The notes beneath the pieces were generated by a model. It did not search any database. It saw nothing but the letters and a program-made list of their open reading frames with translations, and was not told the DNA's origin. Below are positions 19,675 to 29,199 of a DNA stretch of 64,000 nt, piece by piece. Made by a program: the position numbers and the translations under genes. The stretch's first letter is position 1. The number at the start of each line of letters is the position of its first letter. This stretch comes from Bacteroidales bacterium (GTDB lineage Bacteria > Bacteroidota > Bacteroidia > Bacteroidales > UBA932), in NCBI GenBank assembly GCA_017550525.1, contig JAFZOU010000092.1, positions 17,753 to 81,752 of the forward strand, given 5' to 3'.

Positions 19675-22392
19675 ATGAGCAGATTTATCATATGGCTGTT
19701 TTCCCTGGTAGCTTTCTTTGCCGGTGATTTGGTGTGGGCCCAGCCATACACTCTCCGCAGCCTGCAGGTAGAGGACGGGCTCTCCCAGAATATGGTATAT
19801 TGCGTCATTCAGGACCACAATGACTATATCTGGATTGGGACGCAGAACGGACTTAACCGCTACGACGGAAACTCATTCAAGGTTTACAAGAAAACAGACG
19901 GCACCGGGCTTTTCAACGACGCAGTATGTTCACTTAACAAAGACCAGGATGGCAACATCTGGGTTGGGACTATCGCCGGCCTTCATATTTTCAATCCATC
20001 CAACGAGACTTTCCGTTTTGTCCCTTTGAGAGACATCTCCGGAAATTCAATAGATGGCCTTGTGCGCGATATTGAATTCGGCCCGGAAGGAGAGGCATAT
20101 GTTGCCATTGCCGACACCTGCCTTATAAGGATCGGCCGTGATTTCACTTCCCGTCAGATCAGTCTGGGAGAGAAGGGACGTGGCATTAACATAAGGGACC
20201 TCCAGACAGACAGCGCCGGGAATCTATGGATAGCCTCATACGCCGGAGGCCTTCTGGAACTTCAGGGAAAAGACCTTGATAAAATAAAGCAGTACCCGTT
20301 CAAGGGCAAATCCGGACAAATGTTCACAAAGGTAAAGCCCTTGGATAACGAGACCCTCCTTGTGGGTTCAGTTGACTACGGCGTACTGAAGTTTCATCTT
20401 AGGAATAAATCCTTCACAAACGTGGACGGGATGGGGGCAGGTGATGTAAACTTTGTTCACGACATACTTGTGGCGTCGGACGGCCGCGTGTGGGTGGGTG
20501 CAGAAAACGGAGTCCATATCAGTGACCCCTCTGGCATCACCAGACTTGTCCACACAGCCGATATTTCCAATCCAATTTCCGACAACGCAGTATTCTGCCT
20601 CACTGAAGATATTGACGGCGGCGTATGGATAGGCACCTACTTTGGCGGGGTTAACTATTACTCCCCCTATTCATCCCTTTTCCAGAGGTTCGTCCCTGTC
20701 CCGGGGGAGAACAGGCTCCGCGGAAAGAACATCAGTGAATTCTGTCTGGCCGGTGACGGAAGCATCTGGATAGGAACGGAAGACGCAGGACTCCACCGTT
20801 TCTATCCCGATGAAGGCCGTTTTGAATCAGGCTTCCTTCCCGCCGGAAACATCCATGCACTTAAGATAATTGACAATAAACTATGGGTGGGGTCTTACGG
20901 GCAGGGGCTCTTTGTACTAAGCCAAAACGACAGGAATTACCGGAAATACAGCCTTGACTCTGAAGGTGGCGGTCCCGGAGGAAACAGCGCCTACTCTATC
21001 TTCAAAGACCTTTCTGGGACCATCTGGATAGGAACGGAAAGAGGGCTCTTTCAGTACAACGCCTCAGCAGACCGGTTTTACAGGGTAGCAGAAGATCTGA
21101 TCTACAGTCACGTCAATGACATCCTTCAGGACTTCTACGGCCGGCTCTGGTTTGCCACTATGGGCCAGGGAGTATTCCGCCTGGATCCAGAAACGGGGAT
21201 TTGGCTTAGCCTGGGCGATATGGATCCATATATAAGCTGCATGCTAGAGGATTCCGCGCACGACATATGGCTGGGGACGGAGGACTCCGGAATCATCTAT
21301 TATAACCATAAAACTGGAGAGTCTGAAAGAAGGTGGACAGAGGAAGACGGGCTTCCCAACAATATGATATACATGCTCCTGGAAGACAATTCCGGAGGGA
21401 TATGGGGAAGTACCAACCACGGACTCTTCCACCTCACACCAAATCGTGACAGGGTGATTCGCTTCGACCACCGGAGCGGTCTTACCGGAGACCAGTTCAA
21501 TTTCAAATCCGGGATGAAGGCCCCCGACGGGACTCTGTATTTTGGCGGCGTAAAGGGCTTCGTGAGCTTCCGGCCTGAATCATTCAATTATCCTCCAAGG
21601 CCGTCCAAAATTGTCTTTAGTCGCTTTAACATCTATAATTCCGAGGTAAAACGATGGCCAAAGGACGCCATCGTCCTGCGTCCGGACCAGAAGATGTTCA
21701 GCATAGGTTTCGCAGACCTGGATTATTCTTCATTCGGCATCAAAACTTACCAGTACAGGCTCCTGGGGCAGGATAAGGACTGGATAAACATAGAACAAAG
21801 CCACCTTATCAGCTTTTCAAACCTGCCCTCAGGACGTTATAGGCTGGAAGTTCGCGCCAATCCTCTTAATGCCGCACCCGGGGACCCCGTAAAAGGCCTT
21901 GACATCAGGATTATGCCCCCGTGGTATAGGAGGGCTCCCGCCATAATAGGAGAAGTGATTATAATCCTGTTCCTCCTATATCTCTTAGGGCGCTTTGTTG
22001 CAAGCAAGATCCGTAAGCTCAATCAGGAAGCCGTCGAGAGGGAACTGGAACGCCGCCGTGCCGCCGCAACTCCTGAGAATCTCAAATTCATGGACCGCGT
22101 TAAGAATTTGATGGAAGAGAATCTCAGCAATCCGTCATTTAACGTGAACACCCTTGTGGACGAACTACATATGAGCAGGTCCACCCTTTACAGGAAGATG
22201 AGGGTGATAACCGATATCCCCGTGAACGACTATATAAAGCAATACCGCCTTAACAAGGCGGCAAAGCTTATTGCAGAAAAGTCCTGGCCTATAGCAGACG
22301 TTGCAAGCATGGTAGGATTCAATTCCCTGTCATACTTCTCACGCTGCTTCCACGCCCAGTTCGGGGTTTCACCTAAGGACTACAAGGCCTGA
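19675..22392 (+). CDS. Membrane-anchored propeller sensor fused directly to an AraC-type DNA-binding domain
   Basis: A 905-residue regulator, start at 19675 chosen from the promoter position and the signal peptide ending in VWAQ. In order: a two-component-regulator propeller region at about 25-650 with many WIGTxxGL / WVGTxxGL repeats (DYIWIGTQNGLNRYDG, GNIWVGTIAGLHIFN); a Y_Y_Y domain at about 655-755; one membrane helix at about 765-785; a short charged linker; and an AraC HTH pair at about 805-905 (MSRSTLYRKM, VASMVGFNSLSYFSRCFHAQFG). Canonical hybrid two-component systems of this group place a histidine kinase and receiver between the membrane helix and the HTH. Both are absent here. It should bind a region A oligosaccharide in the periplasm and control the divergent operon. 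Confidence 0.85.
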   Translation: MSRFIIWLFSLVAFFAGDLVWAQPYTLRSLQVEDGLSQNMVYCVIQDHNDYIWIGTQNGLNRYDGNSFKVYKKTDGTGLFNDAVCSLNKDQDGNIWVGTIAGLHIFNPSNETFRFVPLRDISGNSIDGLVRDIEFGPEGEAYVAIADTCLIRIGRDFTSRQISLGEKGRGINIRDLQTDSAGNLWIASYAGGLLELQGKDLDKIKQYPFKGKSGQMFTKVKPLDNETLLVGSVDYGVLKFHLRNKSFTNVDGMGAGDVNFVHDILVASDGRVWVGAENGVHISDPSGITRLVHTADISNPISDNAVFCLTEDIDGGVWIGTYFGGVNYYSPYSSLFQRFVPVPGENRLRGKNISEFCLAGDGSIWIGTEDAGLHRFYPDEGRFESGFLPAGNIHALKIIDNKLWVGSYGQGLFVLSQNDRNYRKYSLDSEGGGPGGNSAYSIFKDLSGTIWIGTERGLFQYNASADRFYRVAEDLIYSHVNDILQDFYGRLWFATMGQGVFRLDPETGIWLSLGDMDPYISCMLEDSAHDIWLGTEDSGIIYYNHKTGESERRWTEEDGLPNNMIYMLLEDNSGGIWGSTNHGLFHLTPNRDRVIRFDHRSGLTGDQFNFKSGMKAPDGTLYFGGVKGFVSFRPESFNYPPRPSKIVFSRFNIYNSEVKRWPKDAIVLRPDQKMFSIGFADLDYSSFGIKTYQYRLLGQDKDWINIEQSHLISFSNLPSGRYRLEVRANPLNAAPGDPVKGLDIRIMPPWYRRAPAIIGEVIIILFLLYLLGRFVASKIRKLNQEAVERELERRRAAATPENLKFMDRVKNLMEENLSNPSFNVNTLVDELHMSRSTLYRKMRVITDIPVNDYIKQYRLNKAAKLIAEKSWPIADVASMVGFNSLSYFSRCFHAQFGVSPKDYKA

Positions 22393-22393
22393 A

Positions 22394-23554
22394 TTACCTG
22401 AACAACCTTGGGGCAAACAGCAGGAGATACTGGCGCCAGTTGCACCAGAGGTGGCCGCGGGAGGATTCGTGGTACTCGTAGGGGAAGCCAAGGGCGTCAA
22501 GTTCCGCGCGGAAATCCGTATTTACATCATAAAGGAAATCTTCCTTGCCGATAGCAATCCAGAACAGGTTGCAGCCCTTCTTCTGATAGGCCCTGAGCTT
22601 TGCCTCACGGTTTGAATAAACGTCAAGTTCCGATGTAAACTGCGGCACCAGACCGGCGGAGAAAAGGCCCGTCCAGGAGAAGAGGTCCGGATGGTTCAGC
22701 GATATATACAGGGAGTGGAATCCGCCCATGGAAAGGCCAGCGACGGCCCTAGACTGGCGGTTACGGACGGTCTTGTATCGGCCATCAATAAAGGAGACTA
22801 TCTCTCCGAATGAGGCCTCATACGTGCCGTTCTTGTAGTTGCTTGGAATCTGGTTGGACATCACGGGGCGGAAGGCAAGGTTGTCCGGAGTCTCTCCCGG
22901 AGCGGCCTGAGCGCCGATATTTCCGTTAGGCATCACCACAATCATAGGAACGGCCTCTCCCTTTGCGATGAGGTTATCCATAATGCGGGCCGTCTTTCCA
23001 AGCTCCAGCCAGGCGTTCTCATCCCCGCCGCTGCCGTGAAGTAGATACAGCACGGGGAACTTCTTCTTGCCGTCATAGGCCGCAGGAAGGTAAACGCTTA
23101 GACGGCGGTCCTTCCCGGTGGCGCCGGACCGGTACCAGATCTGCTCCACATTGCCGTGAGGGACATCCTGAACCTCATAGTAGGAAGCCTTGTCCCCGTC
23201 CACATAGAAATAGCTGAACGTTGTTCCAACATCCCTCAGGGTAAAGGGATTTCCGGGATCAAGGCCGATAAGCCCGTCTACATAGAACCGATAGGTATAG
23301 AGTTCCGATGGAAGCGGAGCCGTAGTGTATTCCCACACGCCGCCTTCCCCCTCCGTAAGGGGCGATATTCCGTTAACCCAGTCCCCTATCACGGTCACAT
23401 TATGAGCCTTTGGGGCATAAAGGCGGAAAGTGACGGATCCATCCGGGTTCACTTCCGGAGACCGCACTGTCTCTGTCTTATGGCCGATATTCTGCTGGGC
23501 AAAAAGGCTTAAGGGCAAAAGCGCCAGAAGAATAAAAAGTACACGTTTCAGCAT
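22394..23554 (-). CDS. CE1-type secreted esterase with N-terminal E-set domain
   Basis: A 386-residue protein with a type I signal peptide (LFAQQ). Residues about 25-120 are an E-set/CBM48-like Ig domain (VTFRLYAPKAHNVTVIGDW, YTYRFYVDG). Residues about 135-386 are an alpha/beta hydrolase of the esterase D/CE1 group: LLHGSGGDENAW, nucleophile Ser275 in GLSMGG, Asp339 in GKEDFLYD and His368 in SSRGHLWCNWR, a complete triad. CE1 members include feruloyl and acetyl-xylan esterases and the mycolyl-transferring antigen 85 proteins, so the acyl group cannot be assigned. It is the last gene of the lacI-GH97-CE1 unit. It converges on the regulator gene with only 1 bp between the two stops. Confidence 0.85.
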   Translation of the reverse strand: MLKRVLFILLALLPLSLFAQQNIGHKTETVRSPEVNPDGSVTFRLYAPKAHNVTVIGDWVNGISPLTEGEGGVWEYTTAPLPSELYTYRFYVDGLIGLDPGNPFTLRDVGTTFSYFYVDGDKASYYEVQDVPHGNVEQIWYRSGATGKDRRLSVYLPAAYDGKKKFPVLYLLHGSGGDENAWLELGKTARIMDNLIAKGEAVPMIVVMPNGNIGAQAAPGETPDNLAFRPVMSNQIPSNYKNGTYEASFGEIVSFIDGRYKTVRNRQSRAVAGLSMGGFHSLYISLNHPDLFSWTGLFSAGLVPQFTSELDVYSNREAKLRAYQKKGCNLFWIAIGKEDFLYDVNTDFRAELDALGFPYEYHESSRGHLWCNWRQYLLLFAPRLFR

Positions 23555-23582
23555 ATTGTATTCAGTTATTAATTTGCAGATG

Positions 23583-25550
23583 TTATTCCTCCGGGGTCAA
23601 TATCATGGCGCAGCCGCCACCGGAAGCAAGGTGGACGGGGAGTTCATCCTTTGCGCCCACATTGAATTCCTCCACTTCCAGAAGGTTAGGGTCTTCTTCG
23701 CAGAGTGGAACGTCCCTGTAGAGGCGCAGTTTCCATTTGCCGTCACCAAGGAATGAAAGGGGGATAGATACCGTACGCTCTTTTGAATTGTTTATACACC
23801 CCAGATACCACTTCTCTCCGTTTTTCCTGGCAACGGCAACGTATTCGCTGACCCGGGCATCTGGCACCACCGTGTCATCCCAACGGGTGGGAATGGACAT
23901 TATGAAATCAAATCCGGGCTGGCCCCTATATGCATCGGGCTCATCACATACCATGCTCAGATAGCTCTCCATAACTATATACATGGCCAGCATATGAGAT
24001 CGTGTACCCGTCACGAAGGGGCGGGTATACCTGACCCGCCATTTGTCCGGAGGCAGTGAGCGGAATCCGCCAAGATGATAATCGGCCGGACCGGCCAAAA
24101 GACGGGTAAAAGGCATCATTATGTCGTGGTCGGGGCCCATCAGACGGGCTGTATCCCATTTGTAGACTTCATAATTCAGTGTGCCCTCACGCGTGAATTC
24201 ATTGGGCCAGGTGCGCCACAGGCCGGAAGGCTTGCTTGCGCCATGGAACTGGATGAATAATCTGTGCTGGGCTGCTTTTCTTAGGATGGTCTCCTGGATA
24301 CGGATCATCTCCTGGTCGTCACGATCCATGAAATCCACCATCATCCCTTTAACGCCCCAGATATTAAACTGGTCAAAAACCCTGTCTATATCCTTGTAGA
24401 GAGCTGCCCAGTTCAGCCAGACATGGATATCCACGCCACGCGAAGCTGCATATCGGCATACAGCAGGAAAATCAAGCACGGAGGCCGGCCTGGTGAGGTC
24501 TGCGTTGGGCCCTGCCAATCCAAAACCGGGGCCGTCATCCGTATACCAGGGCATATCGGCATACCCATAGACCGAGTGGTACTCCAGATTATGGTCGGCC
24601 GCAAAATCAATGTAGTATTTATTGGTCAGGAAGTTATTCCCTCTCTGGAATGTAGTATCCGGCATGGCTGTGTCATTCCACCAGGGAAAAGTTGTCTTGC
24701 CGGGCTTGAGCCAGGAGGTGTCCTCAACCTTACACGGGTCTGCCAGGCTTGTAAGTACAGTACTTTCAATAAGGGCCCCAGGGCGGTCTGCAACCTGAAA
24801 GACGCGCCAGGGAGTACGTCCATGAGCATCAAGGAGTACACTTACACCCGGGATGTCCAGGCGCGGGGAGAGCCGGCTCTTCAGATTTCCGCCGCCACAC
24901 ACAAGATACATTCCTGCATAATCTACAAGGTTTGCCTCCATGATGGCAAGATATCGGCCGGAAGGATACTCCAGAAGTAGCGGCATGTCTATGAGCCTGT
25001 CCTTCTCCAGCGCAGGCAACGGGACGCGAGTATAAGGGCCTTCATGTGTATTTATGAATCCAGGGACAAACAGGGCAGTGGCAAGAGGGGTCCCCGACGG
25101 CCGGATTTCCATGAGCTCATTCCTGATCTGGAGGGTTTCCGTATTGCAGAACTCATAACGGAAAGCAGCGGCGTCGTTGAACACCTTGATGTGGACGTAC
25201 ATGAAAGGCTCTTTGTCGCCTTTTCCATACACGGGCAAAGATGCATAGTTGTACGACTCCCTTACATGGGATTTCTTTCCAACCGGCAGGACATATTCTT
25301 CAACGGCATAGCCTTTTTCTGTTTGGCCGATCTTCCAATGTGAACAGGGAATATCGGCACTGTCAAAACCAAGGGAGGAGTTTTGAACCAATATCTCCCG
25401 TTGATAACTAAGATTATACTGCAGGGTGCCCTCCGATGGAGAAAGAGTAAAAACAAGATGCCTGTCCGGAGATGTCACACGGACGGATGCAGCAGTGGCG
25501 GATAACGCACAGAAAGCCGCTATCAAACAGAGCAGATATCTGATTCTCAT
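23583..25550 (-). CDS. GH97-family secreted alpha-glycosidase
   Basis: A 655-residue protein with a type I signal peptide. The N-terminal beta-sandwich is at about 22-270, the (beta/alpha)8 barrel at about 275-555 and a C-terminal beta domain follows, the GH97 layout. The barrel carries GVKGMMVDFMDRDDQEM with Asp406 in the position of the nucleophile of retaining members, and Glu455 in TREGTLNYE as candidate acid/base. The presence of the VDF aspartate points to the retaining subgroup (alpha-galactosidase or beta-L-arabinopyranosidase-like) rather than the inverting SusB-like alpha-glucosidases. It begins directly after the lacI stop and precedes the CE1 esterase by 28 bp, so the three form an operon. 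It is probably periplasmic. Confidence 0.85.
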   Translation of the reverse strand: MRIRYLLCLIAAFCALSATAASVRVTSPDRHLVFTLSPSEGTLQYNLSYQREILVQNSSLGFDSADIPCSHWKIGQTEKGYAVEEYVLPVGKKSHVRESYNYASLPVYGKGDKEPFMYVHIKVFNDAAAFRYEFCNTETLQIRNELMEIRPSGTPLATALFVPGFINTHEGPYTRVPLPALEKDRLIDMPLLLEYPSGRYLAIMEANLVDYAGMYLVCGGGNLKSRLSPRLDIPGVSVLLDAHGRTPWRVFQVADRPGALIESTVLTSLADPCKVEDTSWLKPGKTTFPWWNDTAMPDTTFQRGNNFLTNKYYIDFAADHNLEYHSVYGYADMPWYTDDGPGFGLAGPNADLTRPASVLDFPAVCRYAASRGVDIHVWLNWAALYKDIDRVFDQFNIWGVKGMMVDFMDRDDQEMIRIQETILRKAAQHRLFIQFHGASKPSGLWRTWPNEFTREGTLNYEVYKWDTARLMGPDHDIMMPFTRLLAGPADYHLGGFRSLPPDKWRVRYTRPFVTGTRSHMLAMYIVMESYLSMVCDEPDAYRGQPGFDFIMSIPTRWDDTVVPDARVSEYVAVARKNGEKWYLGCINNSKERTVSIPLSFLGDGKWKLRLYRDVPLCEEDPNLLEVEEFNVGAKDELPVHLASGGGCAMILTPEE

Positions 25551-26582
25551 TTATTTGTTTTGTTTCTTCCTGGCCGATGATTCCCGGACAATCAGTTTGC
25601 CGGCAACTTCTATCTGCTGCATCATGCCCTGACCTGACTCCAGCATCTCTACCAGAACGTCCACGCTCTTGCGGGCCATTGTTTCAAGGGGCTGTTCAAA
25701 ATAAGTAAGAGGAGCATAGAAGAAATCAAATACGCTGCCTCCGTCAAAGCCCACCAGGGCGAGGTCGTCGGGGATACGTATATCGCTGTCCTTTATATGC
25801 CTGAGGCACTGGATAGTGATGGCATTAGTGGCACAAAGGAGGGCATCGGCCCCGCCTTCCACAATGCTGCGCACCTCTTTGCGGCAATAGCGGGCAGTAT
25901 CTTCCATGGGGACATTGTGGATAGAGATGAAATCCTCACGGCCGGCATCGCGCATAGCCTGACGGTATCCTTCCTCACGGCCGGCAATGTTCACGAGTTC
26001 TCCCTTGTAACCTACCATGGCTATCTGGGAATAACCCTGCTGGATGAGGTGCATGGTGGCATCATATCCAGCCTTGACATTATCCAGAGTGACATAGTTG
26101 GATTTCAGGTCCGGTATATAACGGTCCAGAAGGACAAAGGGAACGTTCCTTTCCGAGAGACACTCTATTGTGTTCCTTGAGCCGTTGCAGGGAACAAGGA
26201 TAAGTCCGTCCACTTCCTTGGCCAGCATCCTCTCCACCTGCTTTTCCATGGTCTGGGCATTTTCGTCGGAACTGGCGAAAAGAGCCATGTATCCCTTCTC
26301 CTCAGTTGCGGATTCAATATGACGGGCTATATCCGCAAAGAACTGATTGGAAATATCGGAGACAATAACCCCTATGGTCTTTGATGATCCGTCACGCAAG
26401 CTTTTTGCCAGTCCATTGGGCTTATAGTTAAGCTCTTTGGCAATTCTCTTTACTTTTTCCGCGACATCCTTATTGACACGATACTGCTGTTGCTTCCCGT
26501 TCAATACAAAGGACACGAGGGATGTTGAAACGCCTGCAGCAGCGGCGACATCCTTCAAAGACACATTATTCTTCCTAATCAT
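25551..26582 (-). CDS. LacI-family transcriptional regulator
   Basis: The start at 26582 (MIRKNNVSLKDVAAAAGVS) puts the ATG just after a -7 element and gives a standard N-terminus; the frame from 26636 adds a non-conserved stretch upstream of the promoter. Of the 343 residues, 7-30 are the LacI helix-turn-helix (VSLKDVAAAAGVSTSLVSFVLN), followed by the hinge (YKPNGLAKSLR) and a periplasmic-binding-protein-like sensor domain from about 63 (TIGVIVSDISNQFFADIARHIE), including LVGFDG near the C-terminus. LacI regulators of this type sense a sugar or sugar phosphate in the cytoplasm. It is the first gene of a unit with GH97 and CE1. It is the only dedicated regulator seen in region B and may bind the shared near-palindromes at 33.6, 44.1 and 49.2 kb. 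Confidence 0.9.
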   Translation of the reverse strand: MIRKNNVSLKDVAAAAGVSTSLVSFVLNGKQQQYRVNKDVAEKVKRIAKELNYKPNGLAKSLRDGSSKTIGVIVSDISNQFFADIARHIESATEEKGYMALFASSDENAQTMEKQVERMLAKEVDGLILVPCNGSRNTIECLSERNVPFVLLDRYIPDLKSNYVTLDNVKAGYDATMHLIQQGYSQIAMVGYKGELVNIAGREEGYRQAMRDAGREDFISIHNVPMEDTARYCRKEVRSIVEGGADALLCATNAITIQCLRHIKDSDIRIPDDLALVGFDGGSVFDFFYAPLTYFEQPLETMARKSVDVLVEMLESGQGMMQQIEVAGKLIVRESSARKKQNK

Positions 26583-26586
26583 GATG

Positions 26587-26619
26587 CAAATATACAAAAT
26601 ATTAGGGAAAACGGCACAA
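26587..26619 (-). promoter_or_regulatory. lacI promoter with near-leaderless start
   Basis: On the minus strand the -7 element TATATTTG (26594-26587) lies 4 bp before the start codon at 26582, and a TTG at 26619-26617 is a possible -33 with a 22-nt spacer. The expected transcript would have almost no 5' leader. Confidence 0.55.
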
Positions 26620-26639
26620 CAGAGTACTCCAGGCACGGT

Positions 26640-29180
26640 CTAACGCCGTTTGGCCGACTGGTTTTTATAAATTTTTCCGTTGATTATGAACTGTTTAACT
26701 TCAATGTTTCCGCTTACAGTTTCAATAAATGGAATACCGTCTTTGAGACCCACGGTTCCGTAACCGGTTGCGGTGGAAAGGAAGGACCGGAAGTTGTCTC
26801 CAACCTTGGAGTTGATATGGAGGGTCTTCTCTACGGCATCATATCTTGCTCCGGTAAGGGCTTCCAGAAGTGCATAACTTGAAAGGGCGCGTCCATACCA
26901 TGATCCGCATTCATATTCATTGAAAGGATTGCGCAGGGTTCCGTCATAACGGTTTCGGCAGGTGCGGACGATATCAAGCCCTTCTTCCACACATCCTTCC
27001 GCTATGAGATGAGCCGCCACCTGATATTCAATGCCGGTCCAGACCTCGTCACTGTAAACGAAGGGAAGGTTGGGTTTATCTCCATACGGCCAGGAACATA
27101 GAAGGAGTCCTCCTTCATTTCCTAGCGCATAACCCGGACGTTGAGGGTTGGAGTGGTCACGTAAGTCGTGCTTGAGATTGTATTTGTAAACGGATAGGAG
27201 ATGACTTCTGACTTTTTCATGGTCAAGAGGTTCTTCAAGACCCGCGAAAGTTGTCAGGAAACATCCAAGGACGCCGTCAGAGATACATCCCTTTCCATAT
27301 TGGTATTTGGGACCTTCTTCAAGGAGTATCTTCTGGGCCTCGGGGCTGTATGTGCTCTGGAAAGACTGGACTTCCATCGGCGAGGGGGCATTCAGGCCCT
27401 CCCACCTTACCTGCTGGTAGAAGTATTCTCCGTTCCACAGCTCTGTTTCCATGAATCTGACACTCTTTTCAAGGAGCTCTTCATAGAAGTTGATCTCCTT
27501 CTTCTTAAGGGCCTTGAGGTCTTTTGCCATCTTTACAAAGCAATTGAGCGCAGATGTGTATATGCTGGTACACATTCCGTCCGGCCCCCAGAACTCAATG
27601 TCGTAAGTATTGTGATGAGGCTCCTCCAGAGCACCCACATGACGTGGATCCCAGGTACGGATACAATAATCCATACTCTGCCTGATCTGGGGAAACATAT
27701 CGGCAATCCACTTATTGTCTCCGCTGATGCGCCACTCGCGGTAAGCCTTTATTATACCGCCCAGCTGGCCGTCAGAGGCAGCATGGAAGTCATGGCGCAG
27801 GGGGCGGATAGGAAGATTAGCGCGGAATGCCTGATGACCTTCCGTGTTCTGGTCAATATAATACTCTGTCTCTCTGAGGGAACGCTCCAGACGGGGGAAG
27901 AGATGGGGCACGGCCTGAGCATAGTTCCACACATGCTCACAGGAGCCGTGGCAACTGCCCCAGTTGTCTCCACTGCCTTCCCAAACCCAGTATTTGCCGT
28001 CGTGCTGACGCATGACAGTGGTGGATTTAAGTATGGTAAGATTGGCACTTACAGCCTCAAGGACTTCCGCTGGCAGGGTACTGTCAAAGAATGTCTCCGA
28101 GAACTTCTGACTTGCATCTTTCAGCCTGTCATAGTTGGCGTCCCAGTATTCAGTCACTTCTTCCAGATTTTTGAAACGGCGGCTGTAATAGGGCTCATAG
28201 CGCTCCGGAAGATCCTTGAAATTGTCGGGATTGTAGCAGGAGCCATAATCCTCGGGGCAATTGGGCTCTGGGCCGATACGATGGAATGAGGTAGGGAAAT
28301 ACCAGGCCATACGGAGCTTGACTGTCTTGCTCTCACCGGGCTTAAGGCTAAGTGGCACATAGAGGGAACCTCCAGGGGCGCCGTCTCCTGTTCCATTGGG
28401 GACTATTTCTCCGCTTGCCGCCTTGTTCCAGGCCATTGTGAGGGGATCAAACCATCCGCCGCGGAACCAGCAGTAGTCACATTCTGTGGAATCATCGTCC
28501 GTGTAGATGGCAAAGCGCCCTTCCCACTCGGGATTCCTGGGGGTAGGATCCTGACGCAGGACAAACCCGTTTTTCATCTCCTCAACGCAGGAAAGAGCCT
28601 CATGCGATGTAAAGACAAAGTTTCTTGTATTGAAAGAGAACACAGCCTCTACGGGCTTGCTAGAACTATTGGTGAAAGTGTACTCAAATCCCGCCACAGG
28701 GAGTCCTGATTCATCCTCATCGTTTGGAATGAAAGGATTCCAGACAGTTATTGAGACCTTAAGCGGAAGATCCTTATCCCAGAGCTCGAGAGTTGCAAAG
28801 GGGAAATGAGGGGTGAATATTCCATTGTCAAAACGCGGGAGCCCCCAGGTGGTACCACCAACTCCCATACCACCCTCCAATCGGCCGAATTTCTTATAGT
28901 CCGGGACGTTGGCCTCAAGGACTTTGGTGCCGTTCTCAAGCCCTTTCACGCAAATGGCCGCAAAGGTGCACGGCTCATGGAAAAGCTGAGGATAATGGCG
29001 GAGCGACATGTTTGATATGGCTCCGGTTCCTTCGAAGCAAAACATTCCTGTGCCGATTCCCCCGACAGGGAAAGCGATATGATCAAGCTCATGACCGGTG
29101 TATGACCCGTTGTAATTGTGTGCCGATATCAACGATGTAGAGACACAGAGAATCAGCAGGGAGGAGAGTAGTTTCTTCAT
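26640..29180 (-). CDS. GH116-family secreted glycoside hydrolase
   Basis: An 846-residue protein with a type I signal peptide (LISA). The N-terminal beta-sandwich at about 30-330 has HIAFPVGGIGTGMFCFEG, the typical opening of GH116/DUF608 proteins. The (alpha/alpha)6 catalytic domain follows, with DPRHVGALEEPHHNTYDIEFWG (the GALE glutamate, Glu519, is the candidate nucleophile) and SDEVWTGIEYQVAAHLIAEG (Asp711 candidate acid/base). Known GH116 enzymes act on beta-glucosides, beta-xylosides or glucosylceramide, so its part in arabinan breakdown is unproven. It is the third gene of a unit with the DUF4185-like chimera and the CotH protein, 19 bp after CotH. It converges towards nothing; the lacI promoter lies in the gap just downstream. 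Confidence 0.85.
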   Translation of the reverse strand: MKKLLSSLLILCVSTSLISAHNYNGSYTGHELDHIAFPVGGIGTGMFCFEGTGAISNMSLRHYPQLFHEPCTFAAICVKGLENGTKVLEANVPDYKKFGRLEGGMGVGGTTWGLPRFDNGIFTPHFPFATLELWDKDLPLKVSITVWNPFIPNDEDESGLPVAGFEYTFTNSSSKPVEAVFSFNTRNFVFTSHEALSCVEEMKNGFVLRQDPTPRNPEWEGRFAIYTDDDSTECDYCWFRGGWFDPLTMAWNKAASGEIVPNGTGDGAPGGSLYVPLSLKPGESKTVKLRMAWYFPTSFHRIGPEPNCPEDYGSCYNPDNFKDLPERYEPYYSRRFKNLEEVTEYWDANYDRLKDASQKFSETFFDSTLPAEVLEAVSANLTILKSTTVMRQHDGKYWVWEGSGDNWGSCHGSCEHVWNYAQAVPHLFPRLERSLRETEYYIDQNTEGHQAFRANLPIRPLRHDFHAASDGQLGGIIKAYREWRISGDNKWIADMFPQIRQSMDYCIRTWDPRHVGALEEPHHNTYDIEFWGPDGMCTSIYTSALNCFVKMAKDLKALKKKEINFYEELLEKSVRFMETELWNGEYFYQQVRWEGLNAPSPMEVQSFQSTYSPEAQKILLEEGPKYQYGKGCISDGVLGCFLTTFAGLEEPLDHEKVRSHLLSVYKYNLKHDLRDHSNPQRPGYALGNEGGLLLCSWPYGDKPNLPFVYSDEVWTGIEYQVAAHLIAEGCVEEGLDIVRTCRNRYDGTLRNPFNEYECGSWYGRALSSYALLEALTGARYDAVEKTLHINSKVGDNFRSFLSTATGYGTVGLKDGIPFIETVSGNIEVKQFIINGKIYKNQSAKRR

Positions 29181-29199
29181 ATGATGCCGTTATGTTAGT

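Noticed and set aside
27201-28289. Plus-strand frame of 362 residues inside GH116
   Set aside because: It is antisense to the catalytic domain of a clear GH116 protein and shows no domain or start signal.
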